A stretch of 64,000 bases of DNA from Candidatus Limimorpha caballi (GCA_018064605.1 JAGHUX010000005.1:1-64000); one strand, 5' to 3'. Counted from the first letter of the stretch, positions 8,366 through 16,721 are shown. Program-made: numbers and translations. Notes: generated from the letters alone by a model not told the origin.

Positions 8366-9670
8366 TTAGGCTGTTTGAGTTCCTGCATCTGGGGTGCAAG
8401 CGACCCACTGATTTGGCAGGAATGACGCATCTGCTTCCTCACCATACATAAATCTGGTGAGGATGTCTTCGATATAATTTCCGAAATTGATGTTGTTAAG
8501 CTTGCACGACTCATAGAGCGAGTACATGAAAGCTATGTTTTGTGCTGCATAGTGACTGCCAGTGTGCAGCCAGTTGCGACGACCCATGGCAATGTGTCTG
8601 AAAAGATTCTCGATTCCATTGTTGCTGGCTTCCAGCTCACCATGGTCGAGGAATCTCCTGAATGCCTCTTCGTCATTAAGAATGTAATCCAATGCTTTGT
8701 GTACGAGTTCACCGTATTCGTCACCGGCCTGTCTGTATTCTTTTGCCAGTTCGAATATGCAATCTACGAGTTTTTTGCTATGTCTTTGCCGGTATCTCTG
8801 CCGTTGCTCAAAACTGTGGCCAAGTCTTTTCGATTCCTTGTCAATCCAGAATATGGCGTTTATCATTTTCAGGAATGGCCGGACCCTTTCATCTGAAAGG
8901 AACGCATTTATGAACAGCCTTCGCGAGTGGACCCAGCAGGCAGCTCTTTCGATTTCGTACTCTTCCAAGTCTTTGACTATTGTGCTGTAGATCGGTGCCC
9001 TGTCTGCCATGAAGAGTTTGATTTTCGAGTCGCTGAAGAATGCCTTCTCCTGAACCTCGTGACTGCGGGTGCCTTCATCGTAAACCATTGACACCAGTTT
9101 CTTTTCCAACGATAGGGCAGCATGAATGTACTCGACATTGTATTTGAATGGGGCATTCTTGTCAATCCTGCTCCTGACCAGTATCCTCGTCTCGTCGTTA
9201 TAGGTGGTCTTGGACTGCCTGATTGCTTCTGTCATAAGAGGCTCAAGTCTCTCTCGCAACATTGTCATAATCTGATGCATCCAGTAGTTCAGACTTGACT
9301 GCGGAATGCTGGTCTTCATTGACTTGAGAGTCGAATCAGTTCTTCTTTTTCATTTTTTGTTCAGAAACGGGCTCGGTATGCTCCTGTATTTTCTGTATTA
9401 TCTCGCCAAAAGCGGCATAAAGTTCGTCCTGCTTGTGTCTGGCGGCATCTATGCGGTCAGCATACGCTGGCTTCGCCTTCCTCTGTCACGACTCGTAATA
9501 GTCAAAGCGAGCTTTGTCTCTCATCTCGCTGCTCCATCGGTTGACATCATCTCATCGTATTCTTCACGGGTGATTCTGAAATTGACGAAGTCATCCAGGC
9601 AGTTCCTCATGTTTTCCCCGACGAACAACACCTCGGCATTGATACGATCAAAATCTAATGGATCTGTCAT
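8366..9670 (-). pseudogene. tnpC: IS66 tnpC transposase, frameshifted, nonsense-mutated and internally deleted
   Basis: tnpC begins at 9670 (MTDPLDFDRINAE), 2 bp after tnpB. The frame is lost near 9523-9530 after MMSTDGAAR. It continues one frame over as MRDKARFDYYES, hits a TGA at 9486-9488, continues as QRKAKPAYADRID and ends at 9336 (KMKKKN). The 8366-9319 segment then encodes only the catalytic half: YNDETRILV (first Asp), FMADRAPIY (second Asp region), WVHSRRLF and NNGIENLFRHIAMGRRNW (Glu). The zinc-binding and N-terminal middle part normally present in ~500-residue TnpC is missing. The transposase is therefore not functional. Confidence 0.85.
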
Positions 9671-9671
9671 G

Positions 9672-10004
9672 CTATATTGTAATTTTTGTCTGAATCGAAG
9701 TCGTGAGTAATAGTATAAGTTTTTCCCGGGATATCTGACAAGAGGCTTTGGCGTCATCAAAGACAGGCTTAAGAAACTTCGCTTTGTCAAACCATTTCTC
9801 ATAGATGACGTATCCGTCAAGGTCGTAATGCAGTATCTTGATTTTACGGTAGTCTTTGGAATAGAAAACGTATGCGCTCTCAAAATCCAGGGGATTCTGT
9901 TTCAGATGTTCACGGACGATGCCTGCCAGTCCGTTGCGTCCCTTGCGCATGTCAACGGACTCTGAGCAGATGTAATACGATATGCGGCTGGTGAAGTTGA
10001 TCAT
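9672..10004 (-). CDS. tnpB: IS66 accessory protein TnpB
   Basis: This 110-residue protein has the IS66 Orf2/TnpB signature: ICSESVDMRKGRNGLAGIVREHL, YVFYSKDYRKIKILHYDLDGYVIYEKWFDKAKF. TnpB is needed for IS66 transposition, but its biochemical role is unclear. It overlaps tnpA by four bases (ATGA) and is followed directly by the broken tnpC. Length is about normal. Confidence 0.85.
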   Translation of the reverse strand: MINFTSRISYYICSESVDMRKGRNGLAGIVREHLKQNPLDFESAYVFYSKDYRKIKILHYDLDGYVIYEKWFDKAKFLKPVFDDAKASCQISREKLILLLTTSIQTKITI

Positions 10005-10330
10005 GGCAGTGAGATTTTGTTCAGCAGCAAAACTGCCACATTCAGGTTGTTGGTTTTGACTTGGATGAACTCACCGTCAGCCGTCTTGAGCGTGAGGTTC
10101 TCTACCTCCCATGTCTTTGGCTTCAGCGGCTCCTTTGTAATCTCCAACGGAAGGAAACTTGCCGTTTCTTTTTGATTTCTTTTTGCCACCTCCTTGGGGT
10201 GATCCCTCCGGTATTGCAACACCCAGTTGTAGTCAATGCCTTCTTTGTTGCAATAGGCTCTCAGACTGTGTCCCTTGCCATAGGTGTCATACCTGTGCAT
10301 CACACTTTCGTAATACTCTTTGTCGTCCAT
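10001..10330 (-). CDS. tnpA: IS66 accessory protein TnpA
   Basis: This 109-residue protein occupies the first position of the IS66 operon. Its first ~50 residues (YYESVMHRYDTYGKGHSLRAYCNKEGIDYNWVLQYRRDHP) look like a DNA-binding helix-turn-helix module of the TnpA type, followed by a variable tail. It overlaps tnpB by four bases. The right terminus of the element lies about 150 bp upstream. Confidence 0.75.
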   Translation of the reverse strand: MDDKEYYESVMHRYDTYGKGHSLRAYCNKEGIDYNWVLQYRRDHPKEVAKRNQKETASFLPLEITKEPLKPKTWEVENLTLKTADGEFIQVKTNNLNVAVLLLNKISLP

Positions 10331-10484
10331 TTTTTATCAGTTTTAAAATTGGACTGCAAATATCGCGCAAATGAGAGCAGAACATCAAACTTGTTTGAAT
10401 GTTATGCCGAGTGCAGCCGATATACATTAAGAATAAAGGTAGGCATTATCTACAACATGGCAATACGGGGAATTGGTGGTTTAC

Positions 10485-10601
10485 CAGAAGCCCCTGCTTA
10501 GTAGCAAGAGCTTCCACCTCGCCCCAATCGACAGGGCCACTCAAAGACTCAGCACTATAACCGATTCCTAGCCTTACGAGTCGGATAAAATTTTCTCTCA
10601 C
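10485..10601 (-). pseudogene. N-terminal fragment of a second nucleotidyltransferase homologue
   Basis: Reading left from a GTG at 10601 gives NFIRLVRLGIGYSAESL, PVDWGEVEALATKQGLL. This aligns with the N-terminus of the protein at 6543-7733 (DFLQLVKLGIGHSRTA, VNDWSAIEALATKQGLL). The similarity stops exactly at the IS66 right end (10484). The start region is replaced by repeat-like sequence and has no ATG, so both ends of the gene are damaged. Confidence 0.8.
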
Positions 10602-10658
10602 AAGAAAATAATCTGTGTTATCTATTTATCCTGAGCTTGCTGAAGGATCTGTGTGAGA
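10602..10658. repeat. Two short dispersed repeats
   Basis: An AATCTGTGTTATCTAT unit, also found inside the aminotransferase gene at about 11051-11088, is followed by CCTGAGCTTGCTGAAGGAT. The latter is a form of the widespread CTTCGACAGGCTCAG-type repeat, also present inside the gene at 7041-7063. Confidence 0.6.
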
Positions 10659-11948
10659 TTAAACAATAGCATTCTTGATGCAATCCACAATATACCTCAC
10701 ATCGTCGTCCTTGACGTATGGCCCGGCAGGCAAGCACATGCCTATCTTAAACATGGCTTCGCTCACGCCGTTCAGATAAGCCGGTGCATCTTTGTAGCAA
10801 GGCTGCTTGTGCATAGGCTTCCACAACGGGCGCGCCTCAATACCGGCCTGATCCATCCAAACGCGCAATGCCTCTACGTTGTCATTCGGCTGGCAGTCGG
10901 TAGTGGCACTATCAGCCACATGGATAACACCCGCAGCACCGCCCACGGCACCCTGCACAATGGTCTTATAGGCATTCTCCTGGCCTTTAATGCGGAGCGA
11001 GGGGTCTAAGGTTATGGTACATAACCAATAGTTACTGTCGAAGACAGGAACCTTATCTGTGTTATCTGTGCTATCTGTGTGACCTTTAGGCTGCGAATGC
11101 ACGGCGATGCCGGGCACGCCAGCCAGCAGCTCCTCGTAGAGAGCCTGCACGTGTTTATGGTGCGCAATATGCTCATTCACCACCGTCATCTGTCCACGAC
11201 CGATACCAGCACAGATATTGCTCATACGGTAATTGAAGCCAATCTTCTCGTGCTGGTAGTATGGATAGCTCTCGCGATACTGGGTAGCGTACATCATAAT
11301 CTCTCGCCACTCTTCCTCGTTGTTCGTCACCAAAGCACCGCCACCAGAGGTGGTAATCATCTTGTTGCCGTTGAAGGAAAGCACGCCATACTTACCAAAG
11401 GTACCGAGCACCTGCCCTTTATAGCGTGAGCCCATACCTTCGGCGGCATCTTCCACTACGGGGATTCCATATTTGTTGGCAATCTCCATGATGCGGTCAG
11501 CCTTATAGGGCATACCATACAGCGCAACAGGCACGATGGCCGCAGGCTTCTTGCCCGTCTTGGCGATACGGTCTTTGATAGCCGCCTCCATCAGTTCAGG
11601 ATCAATATTCCAAGTATCTGGCTCAGAGTCCACCAGAATGGGCGTTGCTCCCAAATAGGTAATGGGGTGTGTTGAAGCGCAGAACGTAAAACTCTGCACA
11701 ATCACTTCGTCACCGGCTTTCACGCCAGCTGCCAGCAGTCCCAGATGAACCGCAGCGGTACCAGCGGAAAGTGCAACAACCCTCTTGTTCTGTCCAACGA
11801 ATTCTTCGAGGTCCTTTTCGAAGCCATTAACATTCGGTCCCAGAGGCACCACCCAGTTGGTATCGAAAGCCTCTTTAATATACTTTTGCTCTAACCCTGC
11901 TTCCGACATGTGCGCGAGGCAGAGGTAAATTCTTTTTCTCTCTGACAT
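10659..11948 (-). CDS. DegT/DnrJ/EryC1/StrS family sugar aminotransferase
   Basis: This is a PLP-dependent aminotransferase that probably aminates a 4-keto (or 3-keto) nucleotide sugar, like PglE or PseC. It shows NVNGFEKDLEEFVG, ALSAGTAAVHLGL, SFTFCASTHPI, VVEDAAEGMGS and the lysine site SFNGNKMITTSGGGA, followed by FNYRMSNICAGIGRGQM. At 429 residues it is longer than usual. The extra GHTDSTDNTDK segment is encoded by the ATCTGTGTTATCTGTG repeat and looks like an in-frame insertion in a loop. Its substrate could come from the dehydratase at 1584-2792; no aminoethylphosphonate transaminase is evident nearby, so a phosphonate role cannot be excluded. Confidence 0.88.
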   Translation of the reverse strand: MSERKRIYLCLAHMSEAGLEQKYIKEAFDTNWVVPLGPNVNGFEKDLEEFVGQNKRVVALSAGTAAVHLGLLAAGVKAGDEVIVQSFTFCASTHPITYLGATPILVDSEPDTWNIDPELMEAAIKDRIAKTGKKPAAIVPVALYGMPYKADRIMEIANKYGIPVVEDAAEGMGSRYKGQVLGTFGKYGVLSFNGNKMITTSGGGALVTNNEEEWREIMMYATQYRESYPYYQHEKIGFNYRMSNICAGIGRGQMTVVNEHIAHHKHVQALYEELLAGVPGIAVHSQPKGHTDSTDNTDKVPVFDSNYWLCTITLDPSLRIKGQENAYKTIVQGAVGGAAGVIHVADSATTDCQPNDNVEALRVWMDQAGIEARPLWKPMHKQPCYKDAPAYLNGVSEAMFKIGMCLPAGPYVKDDDVRYIVDCIKNAIV

Positions 11949-11982
11949 AATATTTTAATTTTATTGATTTCTATCTATGTTA

Positions 11983-12045
11983 TTATTTCCATTGCGGCCA
12001 AAACAAATACCTGCAAAACTGCCAAACTGCCTTAAAAAACTTCAT
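11983..12045 (-). CDS. Possible 20-residue peptide MKFFKAVWQFCRYLFWPQWK
   Basis: An ATG at 12045 opens a 20-codon frame ending in TAA at 11983, 35 bp before the aminotransferase start. It is closely similar to the 18-residue peptide at 7792-7848. Conservation of W, FC, Y, FWP in two separate places, each just upstream of a real gene, argues for a translated peptide or a conserved leader. A degenerate copy with stops lies at about 12243-12280. Confidence 0.35.
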   Translation of the reverse strand: MKFFKAVWQFCRYLFWPQWK

Positions 12046-12107
12046 ACTTTCAACTCTCAACATTTCAACTGACTCTAAACCCTAAACTCTCAACTCTACA
12101 CTTTATA
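12046..12107. repeat. AACT-rich short intergenic repeat array
   Basis: Units such as TTTCAACTCTCAACATTTC, ACTGACTCTAAACCC and AAACTCTCAACTCTACAC are repeated. They belong to the same family as the array at 7849-7891. Confidence 0.7.
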
Positions 12108-12230
12108 AGACAGCCAATTGAGATATAAGCCTCTTTCTTACGGGTTATGACGTGACGGATTACGATGATTCGTTTCGATGAACGTCATCACCTCCTGGTA
12201 TTTCTTCATCCACGCCCCGTCTTGGATCAT
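12100..12230 (-). pseudogene. Decayed HA-domain gene
   Basis: From an ATG at 12230 the complement reads MIQDGAWMKKYQEVMTFIE, TNHRNPSRHNP, then a TAA at 12138, then ERGLYLNWL before it merges into repeats. This parallels MTQEERWLARYNEVMEFM, NHRNPSRH and LNWI of the intact gene at 5903-6133. With the peptide remnant at about 12243-12280 it looks like the skeleton of a second peptide-nucleotidyltransferase-WbuC-HA module. Nothing else is recognisable in the 364-bp gap 11949-12312. Confidence 0.75.
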
Positions 12231-12312
12231 ATCAAATCCTCACATCCACTGTGGCCCAAAAAGGTAACTGCAAAAATTTTATATAAAAACATTCCATCAA
12301 GATAAATTACAA

Positions 12313-13491
12313 CTACTTCACATTTGGTTTAATAATATCGTCAATCAATAATGAAGCAACTGTTTCAGCATCTACCAACTTCACTTTCTTAGGTATATCC
12401 ACATTAAACTTGTTCTTGACCTTGGCTATCAATTCATCTGTATAAACCAAACACCCATCCTCTACATTCTCAACACCATCACAGTATATTGAATTCCTAT
12501 TCACCTTTTCCATTTCATCCATGGAATAACCCTCATAGAAATACCCCTTAACTTCTTCTGCCATAGCATCAATAATGAATGGGTAACCGCCAATATGACC
12601 ATCCACACCAGGAGTATGAATCTTGACAGCTTTCTTTTCACGGATTGCCGTCAAGATACTGTTGATGATGTCGAAATTGCTGGAGGCATTCATCATGTTG
12701 CGCTTTTGGTCTGTCGGCATCGGGATGCCACAGGATTTGTAAACATCTTCATGATTGATGTCGAGTTCTTTGCCTTGATACTTGATGCTCAACAGCAGTT
12801 TCACGCCTTCAGTATGCCCTTCCTTGCTTATTACCACATCGTGAAAATGGCTGGCCACTAGGGTTATGTCAATATCATTCAGATTCTTGATACCGCACTT
12901 TTCAGCCACAAAGAATTTCATACGGGGAATAAGGTGATTGAGGTTACCACTTCCAAAATCGAAGTAAGGCATGCCAGCACTCTTCAACCATGGAATTACC
13001 GCATCCGAGTAAGATGTATTAATGCTGATGGCGTTGCATTCAGCCTTGCCATAGGCTTCCATGATGTTTTTTCCCAACAAAACTGACATAGGTGTCCAAA
13101 TGCCGTATGCCCTGAGATTCGACCATGAAATGGTACCGTATTTCAACCCTGCAAACAAGCGACTGCTGTTTACGATAAAATCGGGCTGGATTTTTCTTAA
13201 AACAGTTTCTATTGATGCTGGATCTTTAAAGTCACATCCTCCTTCAATCACCAATTCGCTACGCATCTGACGACGAATAGTGGCAGCCGTGCGGATGATA
13301 TTGACATCCTGTTGCATCTTTTCAGCATTGCGTCCCACAACCACCAATCGCAATTGCGGGTCGGCCAGAGACACTAAGTAGTCGAGTAAGTAGCAACCTA
13401 CACTACCTAAGCCAAAGATGGCAATAGTTATGGTTTCGTTATTTTCAATCTTCTGCTTCAGAAGATTCAGTTTTTCGTTTAATGATTTCAT
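12313..13491 (-). CDS. Rossmann-fold NAD(P)-binding protein of unknown function
   Basis: I do not recognise the family. This 392-residue protein has a clear dinucleotide-binding start (TIAIFGLGSVGCYLLDYL, residues ~21-39) and VVVGRNAEKM, resembling saccharopine-dehydrogenase-like proteins. It continues with INTSYSDAVIPWLK, FDFGSGNLNHLIPRM, DITLVASHFHDVV and HTPGVDGHIGGYPFIIDA; the histidine-rich segments could bind a metal or a phosphorylated substrate. Its ATG overlaps the stop of the upstream nucleotidyltransferase by one base (TAATG). It is the last gene of a four-gene coupled cassette following the phosphonate genes, so it may oxidise or reduce the phosphorylated substituent. Confidence 0.6.
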   Translation of the reverse strand: MKSLNEKLNLLKQKIENNETITIAIFGLGSVGCYLLDYLVSLADPQLRLVVVGRNAEKMQQDVNIIRTAATIRRQMRSELVIEGGCDFKDPASIETVLRKIQPDFIVNSSRLFAGLKYGTISWSNLRAYGIWTPMSVLLGKNIMEAYGKAECNAISINTSYSDAVIPWLKSAGMPYFDFGSGNLNHLIPRMKFFVAEKCGIKNLNDIDITLVASHFHDVVISKEGHTEGVKLLLSIKYQGKELDINHEDVYKSCGIPMPTDQKRNMMNASSNFDIINSILTAIREKKAVKIHTPGVDGHIGGYPFIIDAMAEEVKGYFYEGYSMDEMEKVNRNSIYCDGVENVEDGCLVYTDELIAKVKNKFNVDIPKKVKLVDAETVASLLIDDIIKPNVK

Positions 13492-14240
13492 TATATAATA
13501 TTTTTTACCGCTTCTCTATAATCGTTTACCGTATTGCAATTATACCACTTCTCAACTCTGACTATCTCTAGATTCTCATAGTCGATGTCGCCATAATAAC
13601 GTTGTACAATCTCAAGGTTTGTCCCTTCAATTTGTTTCTTTGTTAACTCAGAACAAACTATCTTCAACTTGGTTGGGTTACTGAATTTCCACATCTGGCC
13701 TGAATTGTAAATGGCCGTGAAGGGTTCATGTATTTCTAGGCATGAATGGCTGGTGTCATAAATATAATGCGGATGGTATGTTGCATCAAAATACAAAGCC
13801 ACCGCCTTATTGGACAGAATAGGTTCGTTATTGACGGATATTACATCCTTGCGCGATTCAATAATAGTCTCAACACTTTCTGTGTCAAAGAACAAATCAC
13901 CTTCAATGAAGGTAACCTCATCAGTGTTTTTCGACAACGCGTCTATACCCTTCAACAAGCTGTACCCAGAACCATAGTCATGGTAATGCTCGTTAAAGAC
14001 AGTTTTTATTTTATTGTCGGTGTCCTTAATGTGCTCTGTGATAAATGTTGTCAAATCATCATATTTGTAGCCACCCACAATCACAATTTCATCGACCAAC
14101 TCATACGTCCTGCTTATCTGCATAGTAAGCAATGAGCACCAATGATTATCCTCGTAATAGAGGCATTTAAGAACTGGTTTCTCCAAGTCTTTATTGAAGC
14201 GGCTTGAAAGACCCGCAACTGTAATTATTAGACTTTTCAT
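13491..14240 (-). CDS. LicC-like nucleotidyltransferase
   Basis: This 249-residue protein has the pyrophosphorylase-like start IITVAGLSSRFNKDLEKPVLK, with the G-x-S-x-R-F loop and the following Lys that bind NTP, then IVGGYKYDDL and FIEGDLFFDTESV (metal-binding Asp). It resembles phosphocholine cytidylyltransferase-type enzymes, which activate a small phosphorylated group as a CDP derivative. With LicD and phosphonate genes near by, it may activate a phosphonate for transfer to sugar. It is coupled to both neighbours by one-base TAATG overlaps. The substrate is inferred, not shown. Confidence 0.72.
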   Translation of the reverse strand: MKSLIITVAGLSSRFNKDLEKPVLKCLYYEDNHWCSLLTMQISRTYELVDEIVIVGGYKYDDLTTFITEHIKDTDNKIKTVFNEHYHDYGSGYSLLKGIDALSKNTDEVTFIEGDLFFDTESVETIIESRKDVISVNNEPILSNKAVALYFDATYHPHYIYDTSHSCLEIHEPFTAIYNSGQMWKFSNPTKLKIVCSELTKKQIEGTNLEIVQRYYGDIDYENLEIVRVEKWYNCNTVNDYREAVKNII

Positions 14241-15238
14241 TATTTTTCAATTGATGCAACACACATTTCGAGACCCTTATCTAAAGAGATGATAGGCGTC
14301 CATGTGGTACGGGTACGAATCTTTTCAGTATTCAATATACGACGCTCTGGATCGGAACTGCGATAGCCGTTGAAAATGATTTCAGGCTTTGGCATTCCCA
14401 TCTTCTCAGCAATTTTGTATGTCAAGTCAATGATGGTTATTTCCTCATCGGTTGCCACATTATAAACAGTACCATCTAAAGCCTTGTCAGAATTAATCAG
14501 TGCTGTAACCGAACGGCAAGAGTCGATGTTATGCAAGAATGCACGACGGTTCTTCTTGGAGTTTTCCAACAGGGTAACCGATCCTTTCTCCAAAAGTTCA
14601 TTAATAATATGAGGAATGATGTGCTTGGCAAAACGCTCGTGTTTGCTATACACATTGGCAAAACGGATAGAACAACCTTTGATCTTGCCTTTATCAACAG
14701 CATCCTTCATAAAAAACTCTGTCATCAGCTTACCACAAGCATAGCTGGTGCGTTGACTATGTTCGGCTGTTGACATCAGTAGGTAATCGCTTTCACGAAC
14801 ACCTCCGTTATCATTCCACGATTGCATTGAATACACCTCGCTGGTAGAACAGTTGATGTAGATGTCTGCCTTTACACGAATAGCCTGTTCCAGAAACGAC
14901 TTCATTGAAATGACATTGGTTTCCCATGTATGCTCAACCTCATAAAAATGCTCAGTATGCACTACGGCAGCACAGTTGATATACACTGTTCTGTCGTACA
15001 ACGCCTTATCACGAGTCACTTCTTCCTCAATGGCTTTCATTTGGCCAGCATTATTGATGTCGTATTCATAGAACACGAACCCCGGGTTGCCAAGATAATC
15101 CTTCACCGTATCGATTGAACTGGCAAAAAAGTTATCAAAGCCGATTATGCGGCTTTCATTTTCTTCTTCCAATATTTGGCGAACCAATTCGCTTCCTGTC
15201 ATGCCGGAAGCTCCGCTTAATACATATAGACTTTTCAT
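14240..15238 (-). CDS. NAD-dependent epimerase/dehydratase (extended SDR)
   Basis: This 332-residue extended SDR begins SLYVLSGASGMTGSELVRQIL, a GxxGxxG cofactor loop. It continues with YINCAAVVHTEHFY, INCSTSEVYSMQSW and SYACGKLMTEFFM, the YxxxK catalytic pair, then RFANVYSKHERFAKHIIPHIINELL. Relatives act on nucleotide sugars. The position between a phosphoesterase and a LicC-like enzyme suggests a less usual nucleotide-linked substrate. It overlaps the upstream phosphoesterase gene by four bases and the downstream gene by one. Confidence 0.75.
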   Translation of the reverse strand: MKSLYVLSGASGMTGSELVRQILEEENESRIIGFDNFFASSIDTVKDYLGNPGFVFYEYDINNAGQMKAIEEEVTRDKALYDRTVYINCAAVVHTEHFYEVEHTWETNVISMKSFLEQAIRVKADIYINCSTSEVYSMQSWNDNGGVRESDYLLMSTAEHSQRTSYACGKLMTEFFMKDAVDKGKIKGCSIRFANVYSKHERFAKHIIPHIINELLEKGSVTLLENSKKNRRAFLHNIDSCRSVTALINSDKALDGTVYNVATDEEITIIDLTYKIAEKMGMPKPEIIFNGYRSSDPERRILNTEKIRTRTTWTPIISLDKGLEMCVASIEK

Positions 15239-15969
15239 ATTCCTAATGTTAATCGTTCTTTATAAAATTCATCTACGCTGTCACTGAACAGCTTTTGTTC
15301 CTTTTCAACATCATACCACACTGTCCTATGTTCATAGTTTCCGCTCTCAGTATCCAGTATACCATATTGTGCGTATGGGTTGTGATTGCGTGGCTGACCA
15401 ACAGAGCCGGGATTGATGAAGATAGCCCGTTTCTTGTTGCGGTATTCCGCATTGTCACAGGCAAAGAAGTGTTCCACATAGTGAGGCACGTGCGAATGGC
15501 CACTGATTACAAAATCAAATTCAGCAAAACGTTCATCATTCATTTTGTCAATACCAAACTTTCCCCAGTAAGGGTCATCCAAATTACCATGCATAAACAA
15601 GAATGATTTGCCATCAATCACGCACTTATGGCATCCACTATGTTCCATCTCTTTGTCAAGATAATGGTGTGATTCCTGACTCAATATGGTATTGGTGTAT
15701 TTAAGTACAGCACGACCACGGTCTGTGGCGAACCTGTCAAGACTACCTCCGAATATGGAATACTCGTGGTTTCCCCACAGGTTCACCAACAACGGTTTGT
15801 CTATGGTTTTCACCATCTCAATGACTTCATTGGGGCGAGGCCCATAATTCACCAAATCACCCAACAAAGCAATAGAACCTATGTCTTTCCGATCAAGGTC
15901 TTCCATTACTGATTTTAATGCCGTTAAGTTGGCATGGATATCTGAAATGATTGCTATTTTACCTATCAT
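15235..15969 (-). CDS. Calcineurin-like metallophosphoesterase
   Basis: All five metallophosphoesterase motifs are visible in this 244-residue protein: SDIHAN (DxH), LLGDLVNYGPRPNEV (GDxxxxG), WGNHE, MHGNLDDP and SGHSHVPHY (GHxH), then INPGSVGQPRN. This is the YfcE/diadenosine-tetraphosphatase-like group, which removes phosphate from nucleotides or small phosphoesters. It opens the four-gene coupled cassette ending at 12313. It might release phosphate from a pathway intermediate or hydrolyse a nucleotide by-product. Confidence 0.82.
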   Translation of the reverse strand: MIGKIAIISDIHANLTALKSVMEDLDRKDIGSIALLGDLVNYGPRPNEVIEMVKTIDKPLLVNLWGNHEYSIFGGSLDRFATDRGRAVLKYTNTILSQESHHYLDKEMEHSGCHKCVIDGKSFLFMHGNLDDPYWGKFGIDKMNDERFAEFDFVISGHSHVPHYVEHFFACDNAEYRNKKRAIFINPGSVGQPRNHNPYAQYGILDTESGNYEHRTVWYDVEKEQKLFSDSVDEFYKERLTLGI

Positions 15970-15992
15970 AATTTCATAATGAACTATAATCT

Positions 15993-16721
15993 CTATTGTT
16001 TATAGGTCAACCCTGATTTCAATAATTTTGCTGGGGTACCTCCAATCAAGGAATACTTTGGAACATCATATACTTTATTACAAAGGCTATTTGAACCAAC
16101 AATGACATCATCTGGCAATATTGTACCTTTCTTAATGCTACAATTACTGCAAATCCAGCATCTGTCTCCAATTACAATTTCTTTGGATTGGGTATGCTTT
16201 TCGCCGTTTTGCACATTGATTACATCATGAAAATCCGTATCTACAACTTGTGAATCCCACCCAAATGTGCAATAATCCCCAATTGTGATTGATTTCTTTG
16301 AGTAGATTTTTACGTTCATCCCAATGCGAGTATTCTCCCCTATGGACAAAGAAGCACCTTTGTATAAATAAATCTGAGTTCCGGCGGAAATCACACAAAA
16401 CCCTTTAAACGTAATGGATGATTGTTCCTTCAAGCATAAACTAAGAGGATTAGCCTTGACCACTTGAACAGGCATATTTTCATAGCCTAATTTTACCATA
16501 CCAATCCTACCCCCCCCCATAACTTTCTGTAAATCAATAATTATCAATGATTTTCTATCACACTTTATTCTTGTATGATAAGAAATAAATATTGGTAAAC
16601 AAACTGCTTGTTTTAGTGGAAGATGTTTAAAATTGAACCAAATTGTCTTAATCCAATTCGTTTTTATTAGAAACAATATTCTCTTTTTGATTGTCTCATT
16701 ATCTATCTTGAACATTATCAT
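15993..16721 (-). CDS. Hexapeptide-repeat (left-handed beta-helix) acyltransferase with poly-G tract
   Basis: From residue ~100 to the end the protein carries hexapeptide repeats (ISAGTQIYLYKGASLSIGENTRIGMNVKIYS, ITIGDYCTFGWDSQV, IVIGDRCWICSNCSIKKGTILPDDVIVGSNSL) and the closing YSLIGGTPAKLLKSGL typical of sugar O-/N-acetyltransferases. The N-terminal ~90 residues are AT-rich and less typical. I take the ATG at 16721, which overlaps the aepY stop (TGATG), rather than the GTG before it. A run of nine G at 16510-16518 encodes MGGGR at residues ~67-72; the frame is open in this sequence, but loss or gain of one G would truncate the enzyme before its active domain. Confidence 0.82.
   Translation of the reverse strand: MIMFKIDNETIKKRILFLIKTNWIKTIWFNFKHLPLKQAVCLPIFISYHTRIKCDRKSLIIIDLQKVMGGGRIGMVKLGYENMPVQVVKANPLSLCLKEQSSITFKGFCVISAGTQIYLYKGASLSIGENTRIGMNVKIYSKKSITIGDYCTFGWDSQVVDTDFHDVINVQNGEKHTQSKEIVIGDRCWICSNCSIKKGTILPDDVIVGSNSLCNKVYDVPKYSLIGGTPAKLLKSGLTYKQ
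16510..16518 (-). repeat. Poly-G tract (G9 on coding strand)
   Basis: Nine consecutive C on the plus strand read as G9 within the acyltransferase gene. Its length keeps the frame open. It is one of five such tracts in the locus. Confidence 0.95.

Larger units (their letters stand above)
8272..10484 (-). mobile_element. Decayed IS66-family insertion sequence
   Basis: The element carries IS66-type tnpA, tnpB and a broken tnpC. The left end reads GTAAACCACCCATTTTCCGTA from 8272, and the complement of the right end (closing at 10484) reads GTAAACCACCAATTCCCCGTA. These are 21-bp terminal inverted repeats with three mismatches, beginning GTAA as expected for IS66. The 8-bp flanks differ (CTCTTTTC on the left, CAGAAGCC on the right), so there is no target-site duplication. 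The flanking gene fragments are also unrelated. The element probably marks a deletion or a recombination between two IS copies and is unlikely to transpose by itself. Confidence 0.85.

Noticed and set aside
8366-9319. Intact IS66 transposase
   Set aside because: The open frame covers only the catalytic half, and upstream tnpC sequence is frameshifted with a nonsense codon.
10446-10484. Apparent acyltransferase start AACATGGCAATA matching the left flank
   Set aside because: The match lies inside the IS66 right terminus and does not continue as coding sequence; chance similarity is the simplest view.
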